64,000 nt of DNA, taken from positions 1-64,000 of the forward strand of contig JAGXKN010000005.1 of assembly GCA_018335195.1 (NCBI GenBank), given 5' to 3'. Of the stretch, positions 17,582 through 29,194 are shown piece after piece. This DNA comes from Desulfobacterales bacterium (GTDB lineage: Bacteria > Desulfobacterota > Desulfobacteria > Desulfobacterales > Desulfosalsimonadaceae). Made by a program: the position numbers and the translations under genes. Within the stretch, counting starts at the first letter, position 1; every line of letters begins with the position of its first letter. The notes under the pieces are model-generated. The model was not told where the DNA came from. It searched no databases and saw nothing but the letters and a program-made list of their open reading frames with translations.

Positions 17582-17935
17582 ATGGAAAAAAGCAGAACAC
17601 AGGCGGATCCGTTTCGTGAATTGACGTGGGGCGACCTGACGGTCTGGGTGGGTCAGGCGGCGGTTACCGCCGGCAGACGCATGCAGAAAAACGGCGCTGT
17701 CAAGCGTCTGGTGAAGACGCCGGACGGCGGACTTCTGGCCTGGGTTCAGGCGGAAGAAACGTTTGCGGCCCACGTGGGATTTGAAGACGGAGAGCTTTAC
17801 TGCAGGTGCGCGTGTCATTCTGAAGATGCATGCGAGCATGGAGTCGCCGTGATTCTTGAATATATTGCCCACTTAAAGAAAAACGTGCCCGTTCCCATAA
17901 CCGCCTCCAATGACCAGCGGTTTTACCTTCTCTGA
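17582..17935 (+). CDS. Short SWIM zinc-finger protein
   Basis: This 117-aa protein contains one SWIM motif (CxCx(n)CxH) at about residues 79-91, seen as CRCACHSEDACEH, in the usual GELYCRC context. SWIM modules bind DNA or proteins and are generally parts of 500-600-residue proteins. Here the frame stops 26 residues after the motif. It may be a natural short form or a 3'-truncated remnant. The sequence after the stop shows no continuation in any frame. It sits between the deacetylase and ispF genes on the same strand, with 39 and 51 bp gaps. Confidence 0.7.
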   Translation: MEKSRTQADPFRELTWGDLTVWVGQAAVTAGRRMQKNGAVKRLVKTPDGGLLAWVQAEETFAAHVGFEDGELYCRCACHSEDACEHGVAVILEYIAHLKKNVPVPITASNDQRFYLL

Positions 17936-17986
17936 AAACCTTCAGTTTACCGGGATACTTTACCCGTAATAAAGGATTGCTCAAGC

Positions 17987-18454
17987 ATGCGTACAGGCAT
18001 CGGCTATGATATTCACCGGCTGACTTCCGGCCGCCCCCTGGTGCTCGGCGGAGTCGAAATTCCTTATGAAAAGGGACTGCAGGGGCACTCGGATGCGGAT
18101 GTGCTGGTGCATGCGGTCTGCGACGCACTGCTGGGTGCTGCAGCCATGGGGGATATCGGGCGGCATTTTCCGGATACAGATAAGGCCTGGGAGGGTGTGA
18201 GCAGCCTGCTGCTGCTTGCCGAAACCTGGCGGATGGCATCGAGGAAGTTTCATGCTGTGGTCAATGTCGACGCCACCATTTTTGCCCAGAAGCCCAGGCT
18301 TATGCCTTACGTAGACGAGATGGCTGAAAAGCTTGCCCATTGCCTGGAAATTGAGACCGGAAGGGTGAACATCAAGGCAACCACCACCGAAGGCCTGGGC
18401 ATTATCGGCCAATCCGAGGCCATCGCCGCCATGTGTGTTGCCCTGCTTGAATAA
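17987..18454 (+). CDS. ispF: 2-C-methyl-D-erythritol 2,4-cyclodiphosphate synthase
   Basis: IspF carries out the cyclisation step of the methylerythritol phosphate pathway to isoprenoids. The 155-aa protein has the zinc ligands Asp8, His10 and His42, the HSDADVLVHAVCDALLGA segment, the flexible GDIGRHFPDTD region, and the C-terminal KATTTEGLG(I)IG substrate-binding motif. Length is standard for the single-domain enzyme, so it is not an IspDF fusion. An AAAGGA site lies just upstream. It is the first gene of an apparent ispF-cysS-uvrB-uvrC run. Confidence 0.96.
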   Translation: MRTGIGYDIHRLTSGRPLVLGGVEIPYEKGLQGHSDADVLVHAVCDALLGAAAMGDIGRHFPDTDKAWEGVSSLLLLAETWRMASRKFHAVVNVDATIFAQKPRLMPYVDEMAEKLAHCLEIETGRVNIKATTTEGLGIIGQSEAIAAMCVALLE

Positions 18455-18520
18455 GGACCGGGGCGATTTATTTTAATTGTGATACGCTGATAAGAGAACC
18501 AGACGAAACGGACGGAATTG

Positions 18521-19996
18521 ATGAGCATTTACGTATATAACACCCTGGACCGGTGCAAGGAGCCACTCGAACCCGCCGTGCCCGGGAAAATCCGGATGTA
18601 CGTGTGCGGGCCCACGGTATATGATTCCTGCCATATCGGTCATGCCCGCTCGGTTGTGGTCTTTGACGTCATATACCGCTACCTTTGCGCACGCGGATAT
18701 GATGTGTATTATGTGCGCAATTTCACGGACATCGATGACAAGATCATTAACCGGGCAAATGAATTGGGCATGACGTGCGAGGAACTGGCCGGAAAGTACA
18801 TCCGCGAGTTTCAAACGGATATGGTTTCATTGAACATGCAGGCCCCGGACCTGGAGCCGCTTGCAACCCGGCACATTTCCCAGATTATCCGGATTGTAAA
18901 AATCCTGGAGGACAAGGGGTATGCGTATGCCGTGGACGGGGACGTTTTTTTTGCCGTGGAGAAATGGCTGGGCTACGGCAAGCTCTCCGGCCGCCGGCTG
19001 GCAGACATGGAAGCCGGCGCCCGGGTGGATGTGGATGCGCGCAAGCAAAGCCCGTTTGACTTTGTGATGTGGAAGGCCTCCAAACCCGGAGAGCCGGCCT
19101 GGGAAAGTCCCTGGGGCCGGGGCCGTCCCGGCTGGCACATCGAGTGCTCGGCCATGAGCGCCCAATATCTGGGAGAGACGTTTGACATTCACGGCGGGGG
19201 CAAGGACCTGATCTTTCCGCACCATGAAAACGAAATCGCCCAGTCCGAGGCGGCCTTTGGAAAGCCTTTTGCCAGGTACTGGATCCACAACGGATTTATC
19301 AACATCAACCAGGAGAAAATGTCCAAGTCCTTGGGCAATTTCCTGATGATCAAGGATCTTGTCAGAATTTGGCACCCGGAGGCCCTGCGGCTGTTTTTGC
19401 TGTCAAACCACTACCGCTCCCCCCTGGATTACACGGAGCAGGCCATGCGGGAAGCCGCCTCCGGACTGGACAAACTCTACGGCTTTCTTGATCGGATTGT
19501 CGGCTGTTTTGATGTCTGGCCGCCGGAACCCGTTTCGGATCCGGCGGCATCCGCGCAATCAGGCGGGGAGATATGGCAGCGCTTCTGCGAAGCCATGGAT
19601 GATGATTTCAATACCGCCAGGGGCATCGGGATTCTGTTTGAGACTGTACGCAGTCTGAATCGGGAAATCGACCGGCAGGGCGCAGATGCGGTCACGCGCC
19701 AGCCGGCGCAATTCACCCGGATAATGGATATCATGGGGATCGGTCGGGTGCTCGGCATCATGGCCGAGGCCCCGCAGCAGTATTTTGCCCGGCAAAAACA
19801 CGCGGTGCTTGCGTCCCAGGACATTGATGAAGAATGGATCCAGGAAAAGATTCATGAGCGGGCCGAGGCCAGAAAAGCAAAAGATTTTGCGCGGGCCGAC
19901 CAGATCCGCGATGAACTTAAAGGCCACAATATCATTCTCGAGGACCGCCCCGACGGAACAATATGGAAGCACGGCGATGGAAAAACGCAAGTTTGA
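18521..19996 (+). CDS. cysS: Cysteinyl-tRNA synthetase
   Basis: This class I aminoacyl-tRNA synthetase charges tRNA-Cys. The 491-aa protein shows the zinc-binding Cys29 in VCGPTVYD, the HIGH signature at 38-41, the [10 protein letters not shown] and [10 protein letters not shown] zinc/substrate segments, and KMSKS at about 266-270, followed by the DALR-type anticodon-binding helices. A TTG lies one codon upstream of the chosen ATG. The uvrB start lies inside its 3' end, overlapping by 20 nt. Confidence 0.96.
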   Translation: MSIYVYNTLDRCKEPLEPAVPGKIRMYVCGPTVYDSCHIGHARSVVVFDVIYRYLCARGYDVYYVRNFTDIDDKIINRANELGMTCEELAGKYIREFQTDMVSLNMQAPDLEPLATRHISQIIRIVKILEDKGYAYAVDGDVFFAVEKWLGYGKLSGRRLADMEAGARVDVDARKQSPFDFVMWKASKPGEPAWESPWGRGRPGWHIECSAMSAQYLGETFDIHGGGKDLIFPHHENEIAQSEAAFGKPFARYWIHNGFININQEKMSKSLGNFLMIKDLVRIWHPEALRLFLLSNHYRSPLDYTEQAMREAASGLDKLYGFLDRIVGCFDVWPPEPVSDPAASAQSGGEIWQRFCEAMDDDFNTARGIGILFETVRSLNREIDRQGADAVTRQPAQFTRIMDIMGIGRVLGIMAEAPQQYFARQKHAVLASQDIDEEWIQEKIHERAEARKAKDFARADQIRDELKGHNIILEDRPDGTIWKHGDGKTQV

Positions 19997-22001
19997 TCTG
20001 AAAACCGAAATGATCCCCCGGGGCGATCAGCCCGAGGCGATCGAGCAGTTGAGCCGGGGCGTGCGGGAAGGCCGGGCGCACCAGGTCATGCTCGGGGTGA
20101 CCGGTTCAGGCAAGACCTTTACCATGGCCAATATTATCGCCTCCGTGCAGAAACCCACCCTGGTCATCGCGCCCAATAAGACCCTGGCGGCCCAGTTGTA
20201 CAACGAGTTCAAGGGCTTTTTTCCGGACAACGCGGTGGAGTATTTTGTCAGTTACTATGATTACTACCAGCCTGAGGCCTACCTGCCGGTTTCGGATACC
20301 TATATTCAGAAAGATTCGTCGATCAATGAAATGATCGATAAGATGCGTCATTCCGCAACCCGTTCGGTGCTCTCCAGAAAGGACGCACTGGTGGTGGCCA
20401 GCGTGTCGTGCATTTTCGGGCTCGGGGCGCCAGAGGATTATCTGGCCATGCGCCTGGATCTGGACACGGACCTGGAAATGTCCCGCGAACAGCTTCTGTC
20501 CAGCCTGGTGGAGATGCAGTATCTGCGAAACGATATGGATTTCTACCGGGGAGTGTTCCGGGTCCGCGGCGACCGGGTGGAGATATTCCCCGCGTATGAA
20601 GAGGACCTGGCAGTGCGGGTGGAGTTTTTCGGCGACGTGATTGACGCCATTGCCGAAATCGATCCGCTGACCGGGCGGGTGAAGCGGCGGTTAAACGGAA
20701 TTACCATTTATCCGGCCAGCCACTACGTCACGCACCAGCCCAGCCGGCGGCGCATCATCGAAGACATTCAGGCGGAGTTAAAGCAACGCATCGATGACTT
20801 CCGGGATTCCGGCCGGCTCATCGAGGCCCAGCGCATCGAGGAGCGCACAAACTACGATATGGAAATGATCCAGGAACTGGGCTACTGCAACGGGATCGAA
20901 AATTATGCCCGGCACATCACCGGCCGCGCTACGGGCGAGCCGCCGCCTACGCTGCTTGATTACTTTTCAGACGACTACCTGGTGTTTCTGGATGAAAGCC
21001 ATATCGGCATACCCCAGATCCGGGGGATGTTTAACGGAGACCGGGCCAGAAAACAAACTTTGGTGGAATACGGCTTCCGGCTGCCATCGGCCCTGGACAA
21101 CCGCCCCCTGCAGTTTGACGAATTTCTTGCCCGGGTCCATCAGACGGTTTACGTATCTGCCACGCCGGCGGATTACGAACTGGAAATGGCGGAAGGCGCC
21201 GTGGTGGAGCAGATCGTGCGACCCACCGGACTGATTGATCCGAAAATCGAGGTGCGGGGCGCAGAGAACCAAGTGGATGACCTGTTTGCCGAAATCCGGA
21301 TCAGGCTTGAGGCAAACCAGCGCGTGCTGGTTACCACGCTGACCAAGCGCATGGCCGAGGACCTGACCGCGTATTACTCGGACCTTGGCATCCGGGTACG
21401 CTACCTGCACTCGGATGTCAAGACCCTGGAACGCATTGAAATCATACGGGACCTGCGGGCCGGCGAATTTGAGGTGCTCGTGGGCATCAACCTGCTGCGC
21501 GAGGGTCTGGACCTGCCGGAAGTCTCGCTGGTTGCCATATTCGACGCGGACAAGGAGGGTTTTCTGCGCTCTGCGCGATCGCTGATTCAAACCGTGGGCC
21601 GGGCCTCCAGAAACGTGGACGGCACTGTGGTGATGTACGCGGATACCGTCACCCGTGCTATGCAGTATGCTATTGATGAAACCGAGCGAAGGCGGAAGAT
21701 TCAAAAGGCCTACAATGAAAAGCATGATATCGTGCCCGCATCCATTGAAAAATCTCTTGCCAGCGCTTTTGTCGCAGGTTCCGGTGCCGGGGGCCGGGAG
21801 CAGGCCCCGGCCGGGCAGGTAGCCGAGACGGCTGCGGCCTACGGCTCCGAAAAAGAACTGGAGCGGCAGATTCGCTCCCTTGAAGAAAGCATGCGCCGGG
21901 CGGCAGATAACCTGGAATTTGAAAAGGCCGCCCAGTATCGCGATCGCATACGCAGCCTGAAAAAAATGATGGTTTTTGACTTTGAAGCAGCAGTCGAATA
22001 A
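19977..22001 (+). CDS. uvrB: Excinuclease ABC subunit B
   Basis: UvrB is the damage-verification helicase of nucleotide excision repair. The 674-aa protein has Walker [11 protein letters not shown] near residue 38, the beta-hairpin [12 protein letters not shown], the DESH box (FLDESH), helicase motifs [12 protein letters not shown] and IGRAS-type VGRASRNV, and a C-terminal UVR motif ([24 protein letters not shown]) that docks to UvrC. The frame is open another 64 codons upstream within cysS. The ATG at 19977 is chosen because the conserved N-terminus ([15 protein letters not shown]) begins there. It overlaps uvrC by 26 nt, so the two excinuclease subunits are translationally linked. Confidence 0.97.
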   Translation: MEKRKFDLKTEMIPRGDQPEAIEQLSRGVREGRAHQVMLGVTGSGKTFTMANIIASVQKPTLVIAPNKTLAAQLYNEFKGFFPDNAVEYFVSYYDYYQPEAYLPVSDTYIQKDSSINEMIDKMRHSATRSVLSRKDALVVASVSCIFGLGAPEDYLAMRLDLDTDLEMSREQLLSSLVEMQYLRNDMDFYRGVFRVRGDRVEIFPAYEEDLAVRVEFFGDVIDAIAEIDPLTGRVKRRLNGITIYPASHYVTHQPSRRRIIEDIQAELKQRIDDFRDSGRLIEAQRIEERTNYDMEMIQELGYCNGIENYARHITGRATGEPPPTLLDYFSDDYLVFLDESHIGIPQIRGMFNGDRARKQTLVEYGFRLPSALDNRPLQFDEFLARVHQTVYVSATPADYELEMAEGAVVEQIVRPTGLIDPKIEVRGAENQVDDLFAEIRIRLEANQRVLVTTLTKRMAEDLTAYYSDLGIRVRYLHSDVKTLERIEIIRDLRAGEFEVLVGINLLREGLDLPEVSLVAIFDADKEGFLRSARSLIQTVGRASRNVDGTVVMYADTVTRAMQYAIDETERRRKIQKAYNEKHDIVPASIEKSLASAFVAGSGAGGREQAPAGQVAETAAAYGSEKELERQIRSLEESMRRAADNLEFEKAAQYRDRIRSLKKMMVFDFEAAVE

Positions 22002-23868
22002 TTCCATTACCACCCCTGAAAAAGACCCGGTGGAGACGCCCCTTGCGGACAAGCTTGTCCGCGTGCCCCGCAGCCCGGGCGTCTACCTGATGAAAAACGC
22101 CTCCGGGCGGATCATCTATGTGGGTAAGGCGGCCAACCTCAAAAGCCGTCTGAGCAGCTATTTTTCCAACACTGCCCGAATGGACGCCAAGACCGGCGTG
22201 CTGGTCAAGCACATAACCGACTTTGAAACCATGGTGACCGCCTCGGAGACCGAGGCCCTGATCCTGGAATCCAACCTGATCAAGCAGCACCGGCCCCGGT
22301 ACAACGTGATCTTAAAAGATGACAAGCGTTACCCGTCGCTGCGCATCGATCCTTCCCAGAACTATCCGAACCTGACCATTGTGCGCAAAACCCGGAAGGA
22401 CGGCGCCCTGTATTTCGGGCCGTATGCTTCGGCCGGGGCGGTCAAGCAGACCCTGAAGATGATCCATCGCATGTTCAAGCTGCGCAAGTGCCGATCCTCC
22501 GAGGCCAAGCCGCGCACGCGACCGTGTCTGAATTACCAGATCGGGGCGTGCATGGCGCCGTGCTGTTATCCGGTGGATCCGGAAGAGTACCGGAAGATCG
22601 TTAGCGAGGTGCGGATGTTTTTAAACGGCCGTACACCGGATTTGATCCGACGCATCCGCTCCGAGATGCAGGACGCGGCCGGGGCACAGAATTACGAGGC
22701 GGCAGCCGCCCTGCGGGACAAGATGCAGGCCCTGGAGAAAACCCTGGAAAAGCAGGTGGCTGTGACCACGGATTTTGTGGACCGCGACGTGCTGGCCGTA
22801 CAGCGCGCAGGAGAGCGGGCCGTGGTGATGCTGCTGAAAGTGCGAAACGGATATCTGCAGGGCATGCGTGATTTTTCCTTCAACGATGCCATATCTGCGG
22901 ATGCGGAAATCCTGGCTGCACTGCTCAAGCAGTATTATGCCGAAAATGATGCCATTCCGGATGAAATCCTGACCGGCATTCGGATGCCGGACATGGCGCT
23001 TTACGCCCAATGGCTCTCCGAGATCCGGGGCCGGAAGGTGAAGCTGCATGCGCCCCAGCGCGGGGAAAAGGTCCGGCTGGTGCGCATGGCTGCTGAAAAC
23101 GCAAAACAGCGGCTTAAATCCATGACCGAGGAAGCGGAATCCACGGCCGCTCTGCTTTCCGGATTGCAGCAGCGACTTTTTCTGATCCGCTATCCCCGGC
23201 GCATCGAGTGCGTGGACAATTCCGGGCTTTTTGGCACAGACCTGGTGGCGGGCCTGGTGGTTTTTGAGCACGGCGTGCCGAAAAAGTCAGAATACCGGCA
23301 GTACCGTATCCGGGACGTGTCCGCCCAGGACGATTACGGGTGCATGCGTGAGGTGCTTTCCCGTCGGTTTGCAAATTCCGGAGAAGAAGATGCCATGGAC
23401 CTTCCCGACCTGCTGATGGTCGACGGCGGCAAGGGGCAGTTGAACATCGCCCTGGCCGTACTCCGTGAATTGGGCCTTTCCGATGCATTTAACGTGATCG
23501 GCATTGCCAAGAAAGACGAGCATAAGGGCGAGCCCGAGGACAAGATCTACCTTCCGGGCCGGGTCAACCCGGTCAATTTTCAAAAAAATCCCCGGGAGCT
23601 GCAACTGCTGCAGCGGGTCCGCGACGAGGCGCACCGCCGGGCGGTGCGCTTTCACCGGAAACGCCGCACCGGGCGGAGCCTGAAATCGGCGCTCGATGAA
23701 ATTCCGGGAATCGGGAAAAAACGCAAATCGGTTCTGCTTCAGCACTATGGAAGTATCGAGGGCATCCGCAAAGCATCCGCCGAGGAGCTTGCAGCGCTTC
23801 CGGGGATGACGAAAAAAGCGGCCGAGTCCCTTTGCGCTTTTATTAACCGCAGCAATACGGCCGATTGA
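21976..23868 (+). CDS. uvrC: Excinuclease ABC subunit C
   Basis: UvrC makes both incisions in nucleotide excision repair. The 630-aa protein contains the GIY-YIG nuclease ([19 protein letters not shown] at about residues 34-52), the UvrB-interacting UVR motif (about 233-255), the UvrC RNase H-like domain with [17 protein letters not shown] and DEAHR(R)AV, and two C-terminal helix-hairpin-helix motifs ([18 protein letters not shown]). No ATG precedes the nuclease domain, so the start is a TTG, at 21976 or at 21982. It overlaps uvrB, and the next gene starts 89 bp later behind its own promoter. Confidence 0.96.
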   Translation: MTLKQQSNNSITTPEKDPVETPLADKLVRVPRSPGVYLMKNASGRIIYVGKAANLKSRLSSYFSNTARMDAKTGVLVKHITDFETMVTASETEALILESNLIKQHRPRYNVILKDDKRYPSLRIDPSQNYPNLTIVRKTRKDGALYFGPYASAGAVKQTLKMIHRMFKLRKCRSSEAKPRTRPCLNYQIGACMAPCCYPVDPEEYRKIVSEVRMFLNGRTPDLIRRIRSEMQDAAGAQNYEAAAALRDKMQALEKTLEKQVAVTTDFVDRDVLAVQRAGERAVVMLLKVRNGYLQGMRDFSFNDAISADAEILAALLKQYYAENDAIPDEILTGIRMPDMALYAQWLSEIRGRKVKLHAPQRGEKVRLVRMAAENAKQRLKSMTEEAESTAALLSGLQQRLFLIRYPRRIECVDNSGLFGTDLVAGLVVFEHGVPKKSEYRQYRIRDVSAQDDYGCMREVLSRRFANSGEEDAMDLPDLLMVDGGKGQLNIALAVLRELGLSDAFNVIGIAKKDEHKGEPEDKIYLPGRVNPVNFQKNPRELQLLQRVRDEAHRRAVRFHRKRRTGRSLKSALDEIPGIGKKRKSVLLQHYGSIEGIRKASAEELAALPGMTKKAAESLCAFINRSNTAD

Positions 23869-23885
23869 AGCATAATCTTGTTTTT

Positions 23886-23913
23886 TTGTCTACAAATATG
23901 CAGTATATACAAT
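23886..23913 (+). promoter_or_regulatory. Candidate sigma70 promoter for the DUF4388 gene
   Basis: TTGTCT (23886-23891) and TACAAT (23908-23913) are separated by 16 bp in an AT-rich 88-bp gap between uvrC and the DUF4388 gene, 45 bp before the ATG at 23958. It would start a new transcript after the uvr operon. Confidence 0.42.
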
Positions 23914-23957
23914 GAACTTTAACATTAATTGCTTGGACTCCCGGGTAAAGCAAATCC

Positions 23958-24980
23958 ATGACAGTTAAAGGCGATTTAAACACATTCAGTTTCGCGTGCC
24001 TGCTGCAAATTCTCAGTTATGAGGAAAAAACCGGGAGACTCTGGATCAAATCAGAAAACAACCTGGTACAGATGTTTCTGCGGAACGGGAATCTTTTATT
24101 TGCCACGGAAAGCCGGAAGAGCAACCGTATCGGATCGCTGCTGGTCAATCACGGCATTATCGATCAGAAAGCACTTGATACCTGTCTTGCCTTGAGCCGG
24201 GAAAGAAACCAGGGCATCGGCACGACCCTTGTTCAGGAAGAATATCTCACGCTCCATCATCTCAACACCTTTCTGCTGCGGCAGGCCGAAAACACAATAT
24301 ACAATGTGATGCTCTGGGAGTCCGGTGAGTTTATATACAAGGACGAGCAGATCAACATGAAGACGAAGGCGGGCGGGAACCTGGACACCATGAATCTGCT
24401 GCTGGAGGCCTCCCGCAGAATCGATGAACTATCGGTTTTAAAAAAGCGGATTCCGGATGACCAGATCGTGCTGAAACGGTGTGAGAACTGGGAACAAACA
24501 AGGGCTGCAGAACTTGATGCAAGCGAGCGCCGCCTGCTTGCACTCGTTGATGGAAATCGCACAGTCCGCGATCTTCTGGATCAGACCGGCTACGACGACT
24601 TTACAGGGTTTAAGGCGCTATATACGCTGATTGCATCCGGTGCAATCGAACCGGTATCATTCGCTATGCAGAGAGAACAAATTGCAAATCAAGCGTTTGC
24701 AAGACTCCAGGCAATAGACGCCAGCCGGATCCGGGCGGCCCTTGACCATTTCGGGCTGAAGCGCTCAAGTGCACTACGGATTGCCTTGACCCGCATATTC
24801 CGGGATGCAGCGGATTCGGAACAGCTGCTGACAGCCGTAAAAAGGGACTCCAGGAAAATCAAGGACTCCCCGGATCTCTCTGAATTGCCGGCGCTAAAGG
24901 AAAATTCATCCAACCCGTTTCTTAAGGATCTGCTGGAAATCATCGACCAGGCGGTGCATGAGGAAACAACCGGCAATTGA
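23958..24980 (+). CDS. DUF4388 domain protein
   Basis: This 340-aa soluble protein begins with MTVKGDLNTFSFACLLQIL and continues with the DUF4388 pattern: strands around GRLWIKSENN, FLRNGNLLFATES, GSLLVNHGIID and GEFIYKDEQ. DUF4388 proteins act in deltaproteobacterial and other bacterial signalling, often near MglA-like GTPases and response regulators. The C-terminal 170 residues are helical and end in a hydrophilic tail. A second DUF4388 protein is encoded at 27970-29142. No enzymatic motif is seen. It converges with mdh 68 bp downstream. Confidence 0.72.
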   Translation: MTVKGDLNTFSFACLLQILSYEEKTGRLWIKSENNLVQMFLRNGNLLFATESRKSNRIGSLLVNHGIIDQKALDTCLALSRERNQGIGTTLVQEEYLTLHHLNTFLLRQAENTIYNVMLWESGEFIYKDEQINMKTKAGGNLDTMNLLLEASRRIDELSVLKKRIPDDQIVLKRCENWEQTRAAELDASERRLLALVDGNRTVRDLLDQTGYDDFTGFKALYTLIASGAIEPVSFAMQREQIANQAFARLQAIDASRIRAALDHFGLKRSSALRIALTRIFRDAADSEQLLTAVKRDSRKIKDSPDLSELPALKENSSNPFLKDLLEIIDQAVHEETTGN

Positions 24981-25048
24981 CTTTTTCCCTGGACTTCCGA
25001 TCAAAAAAGACAGAAATCCTTTTTCCCCGAAGATCTCCGCGGCCGGCG

Positions 25049-26334
<1,286 letters not shown>

Positions 26335-27270
26335 ATGAACCTGGCCGAAAAAATCAAGTGGAAAATCGAGGAGGCCGAATTATACCGGAATCAGGGGCTG
26401 ATCAACGAGGCCCTGGACATATACCGGGCCGTGGACGCCATGATCCGGAAAAATTCGCGTATCAAGAACCGGGAAACCCTGCTGGCTAAAATTTCCGCCA
26501 GGATCGATCTGCTAAACAGGAATTGGGAAAACCTGAAGGCCCCCAGCCAGGCCCCGGAAATTTCGGACCAAGCCCGGGATCTGATCCGGGAGATGTTTTC
26601 CTTTGATGATCCGCATGTAAAGGGTTCGTCTTCGCTGGGCGGAGCCGTTTCCCTGGCCGAGTTCGGGCAGTATGATCAGGCCCGCAAAGAACTGGAATCC
26701 CTGTTTGATTATGATCATCTCAGAATGGAGGCTGCCAGAAATATTCTGCAATACGGCATCCGGCACCTCTCGTCAAAAGAGTTGACCCTGGTGTATCAGC
26801 AATGGCAGTCAGATGAGCGCTTTTCAGCCGACGAGATCAAGCGGCTCGGGGAGATCCTGGAGCAGGTGTTAGAAAACGCGGGCCGGAAGGCGAATGCGGG
26901 CGCACCTGCGGCTCCCGAACCGGCCTCTGATGGTTCGGAAGACCGGGACGAGGAGGTCGATGATGAGGACATACTGGATATCAGCACCATCGGGCTGCCG
27001 CTTCCCACAGGTTCCCGGGCGGGAGAAAAAGTCGAGCTGGATATCAACTTTCAAAACGGCCGGCAGATTAACTTGGTTCTGTCAAAGGGGCAGAAGGAGA
27101 TTGTCAACAGCCTGGAAACCGGAGGCAGGATTGCCGGCGTGATATTTTATTCCCCGGTTGCCATCTTTTCAGGAACTGTATACGTGGCCGCCAAAAAGGA
27201 GATCGGTTCCGGGCCCAAGCAGGGGGATTACACCGTGGATCTGAAGATTTTACATATTGAATCCGGATAA
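26335..27270 (+). CDS. Helical repeat (TPR-like) protein of the MglA module
   Basis: This 311-aa cytoplasmic protein has a helical N-terminal half with TPR-like spacing (EEAELYRNQGLINEALDIYR, then SLGGAVSLAEFGQYDQARKELES), an acidic low-complexity linker at about 185-215 (EDRDEEVDDEDILD), and a compact beta-rich C-terminal domain of about 80 residues (GEKVELDINFQNGRQINLVLSKG) that looks like an independent ligand- or protein-binding module. It has no membrane segment. It precedes the MglA-like GTPase by 75 bp and is probably a partner or effector of it. The start is the ATG after a TTG at 26332. I do not recognise a named family. Confidence 0.65.
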   Translation: MNLAEKIKWKIEEAELYRNQGLINEALDIYRAVDAMIRKNSRIKNRETLLAKISARIDLLNRNWENLKAPSQAPEISDQARDLIREMFSFDDPHVKGSSSLGGAVSLAEFGQYDQARKELESLFDYDHLRMEAARNILQYGIRHLSSKELTLVYQQWQSDERFSADEIKRLGEILEQVLENAGRKANAGAPAAPEPASDGSEDRDEEVDDEDILDISTIGLPLPTGSRAGEKVELDINFQNGRQINLVLSKGQKEIVNSLETGGRIAGVIFYSPVAIFSGTVYVAAKKEIGSGPKQGDYTVDLKILHIESG

Positions 27271-27345
27271 GTGAAATTTGAATCGGCATTTTCCCGGGGT
27301 TCCGGCGGAACATATCGGTGGAAGCGCTGTTGGTGGAGTTCGATT

Positions 27346-27963
27346 ATGGCTACTGTGAATTTGAAAAACCGGGAAATCGAGTGCAAAATTGTTTACTACG
27401 GACCGGGGCGGTGCGGTAAAACCACCAACCTGGACTATATCCACCGGACGTTTAAAAAACAGGTGCGCGGGGAGATGATCTCCATTGACACGGACGGGGA
27501 TCGAACCCTGTTTTTCGATTTTCTGCCCATTGGACTCGGCCAGATCAAGGGCTGCGACATCAAGGTACAGCTCTACACAGTACCGGGCCAGGTGCAGTAC
27601 CGTTCAACCCGGCAGCTGGTGCTAAAGGGAGTGGACGGGATCATATTCGTGGCCGATTCATTGAAGGTCCGACGGGAAAAAAACATGGAATCCCTCAAAG
27701 ACCTGCATGAGAATCTGAAGAAAGCCGGTCTGAATATATTGCGGATCCCCCTGGTTATGCAGTATAATAAAAGGGATCTGGAAAAAACGGAAATGCCTTT
27801 GATGAGCGTGGAGCAGATGGAACGGGATCTCAACCGGCAGCTACGGGTACCGTCATTTCCGGCCAGTGCAGTAACCGGCCAGGGAGTGGGGGCGACTTTG
27901 ACCCAGACGCTGAAGAAGACGCTGAAGTATCTGCATAAAGAATTTCAATGGGCGCAAGAATAA
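27346..27963 (+). CDS. mglA: MglA-like small Ras-superfamily GTPase
   Basis: This 205-aa GTPase shows the P-loop GPGRCGKT (19-26), a switch region around Thr54, the G3 motif TVPGQ (78-82), and the NKRD guanine-specificity motif (141-144). It carries the NLKNREIECKIVYYGPG N-terminus and the Pro-Gly G3 typical of MglA, which sets cell polarity and controls gliding or type IV pili in Myxococcus and relatives. Normally MglB acts as its GAP. No MglB (Roadblock/LC7) gene is seen here, although its flanking proteins may replace it. The frame is open 25 codons upstream, and the ATG at 27346 has a GGAG site and begins the conserved region. Confidence 0.9.
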   Translation: MATVNLKNREIECKIVYYGPGRCGKTTNLDYIHRTFKKQVRGEMISIDTDGDRTLFFDFLPIGLGQIKGCDIKVQLYTVPGQVQYRSTRQLVLKGVDGIIFVADSLKVRREKNMESLKDLHENLKKAGLNILRIPLVMQYNKRDLEKTEMPLMSVEQMERDLNRQLRVPSFPASAVTGQGVGATLTQTLKKTLKYLHKEFQWAQE

Positions 27964-27969
27964 ATTATT

Positions 27970-29142
27970 ATGAACGCCAAAACGGTCCTTAAGGGAAACC
28001 TGGAATTTGTCGGCTTGGCCGAGCTGCTCCAACAGCTCGGGGGAAATGCGAACAGCGGCGTTCTCAAACTCGTAAGCGACTATGCAGATAAGCCCGGATA
28101 CATTTACCTGAAAAACGGCGATCCGGTGGACGCCGAATACGGGACGGTTACCGGGATTGATGCATTTAATGGTTTTTTCGGATGGGAGCAGGCAGAGTTC
28201 GAATTTGTGGAGGAGCAGGTCGCTCGCGACCGAGTGATCAAAAAAAGCCGCATGGAACTGATTCTGGATGGTCTGAGAATGGTTGACGAAGGTTCAACGC
28301 CCAAAGTGGGCCCGGGTCAAACCGGGAAGCGCAAAGGCCGCCACGGCGGCTCGGAACTGCCGACCCTCAAGGGGCCGGTGGTCGATTACGTCTACGTGGT
28401 GGACGAGGAAATCTTTAACGACGGCCGGGAAGTCGTTGCACAGAATCGGTTCGGCAACTGGTTCTGGGTGATCCTTGACGGAATCGTTGAAGTGGTGCGG
28501 ATTATGCCGGAGGGTCGTGCCCCGATTCTCAGGTTGAGCGAAGGGGCTTATATCGGCAGTATCATTTCTTTTCTCCGGGAGGGAAACGTCCGCAGTGCGA
28601 GTATTTATGCGATCGGACAGGTTCAGCTCGGCGTTCTCGACTCCGATCTGGTCGCCAGGGAGTACTCTACACTGAGCGATCTGTTTCAGACCATCCTGGT
28701 TTCCATTGACAGCCGCCTGAGATCGGTAACCACGGTGTGCGCCCAGCTTGTGCTGGATCCCGGATCCGTGGCGGGCAAGACCCCGGAAGGAACCTTCTAC
28801 ATCGGACCCGAAAAAAACGAAAATCTGGTCCAGTTGATTGAAAAAGGTTCAGCGGATGTATACATCAATACGAAAATCGGACGTGTGCACCTGATGACCA
28901 TGGGTCCGGGAGATATCCTGGGACGTGTTCCCTTTTTAAACACGGCTCATGAACCGTATTCCGCAGAGATTTACATCTCCCGGGACTTTGCAGCCCAAGA
29001 TATCGACACGGAACAGATAGAACCTGAATACGAAGCACTTTCCGTGGTTTTTAAAAACATGGTCCAGAATATGACCGATTCGATTTCCGTTACCACGGGT
29101 CGAATTTCCGACTTGATTCAAAAGGCCAAAAAGCATGATTGA
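27970..29142 (+). CDS. DUF4388 protein with two cyclic-nucleotide-binding-like domains
   Basis: This 390-aa protein starts with a DUF4388 domain (about 1-105: LKGNLEFVGLAELLQQLGG, GVLKLVSD, GYIYLKNGDPVDAEYG, EFEFVEEQVARD). After a Lys/Gly linker come two cupin-like segments resembling cyclic-nucleotide-binding folds: IFNDGREVVAQNRFGNWFWVILDGIVEVV ... LSEGAYIGSIISFL (about 155-245), and GTFYIGPEKNENLVQLIEKGSADVYI ... MGPGDILGRVPFL (about 275-345). The phosphate-binding cassette is degenerate, so nucleotide binding is doubtful. The gene begins 6 bp after mglA and is surely co-transcribed with it. Confidence 0.75.
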   Translation: MNAKTVLKGNLEFVGLAELLQQLGGNANSGVLKLVSDYADKPGYIYLKNGDPVDAEYGTVTGIDAFNGFFGWEQAEFEFVEEQVARDRVIKKSRMELILDGLRMVDEGSTPKVGPGQTGKRKGRHGGSELPTLKGPVVDYVYVVDEEIFNDGREVVAQNRFGNWFWVILDGIVEVVRIMPEGRAPILRLSEGAYIGSIISFLREGNVRSASIYAIGQVQLGVLDSDLVAREYSTLSDLFQTILVSIDSRLRSVTTVCAQLVLDPGSVAGKTPEGTFYIGPEKNENLVQLIEKGSADVYINTKIGRVHLMTMGPGDILGRVPFLNTAHEPYSAEIYISRDFAAQDIDTEQIEPEYEALSVVFKNMVQNMTDSISVTTGRISDLIQKAKKHD

Positions 29143-29194
29143 TCATATCGACAACAATCACTTGACCCAGACATCATGACAAGGAGTGTACGAA

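Noticed and set aside
16790..17935. HDAC and SWIM genes as a toxin-antitoxin or defence pair
   Set aside because: Neither protein matches a known defence effector, and the gap and sizes fit ordinary neighbours.
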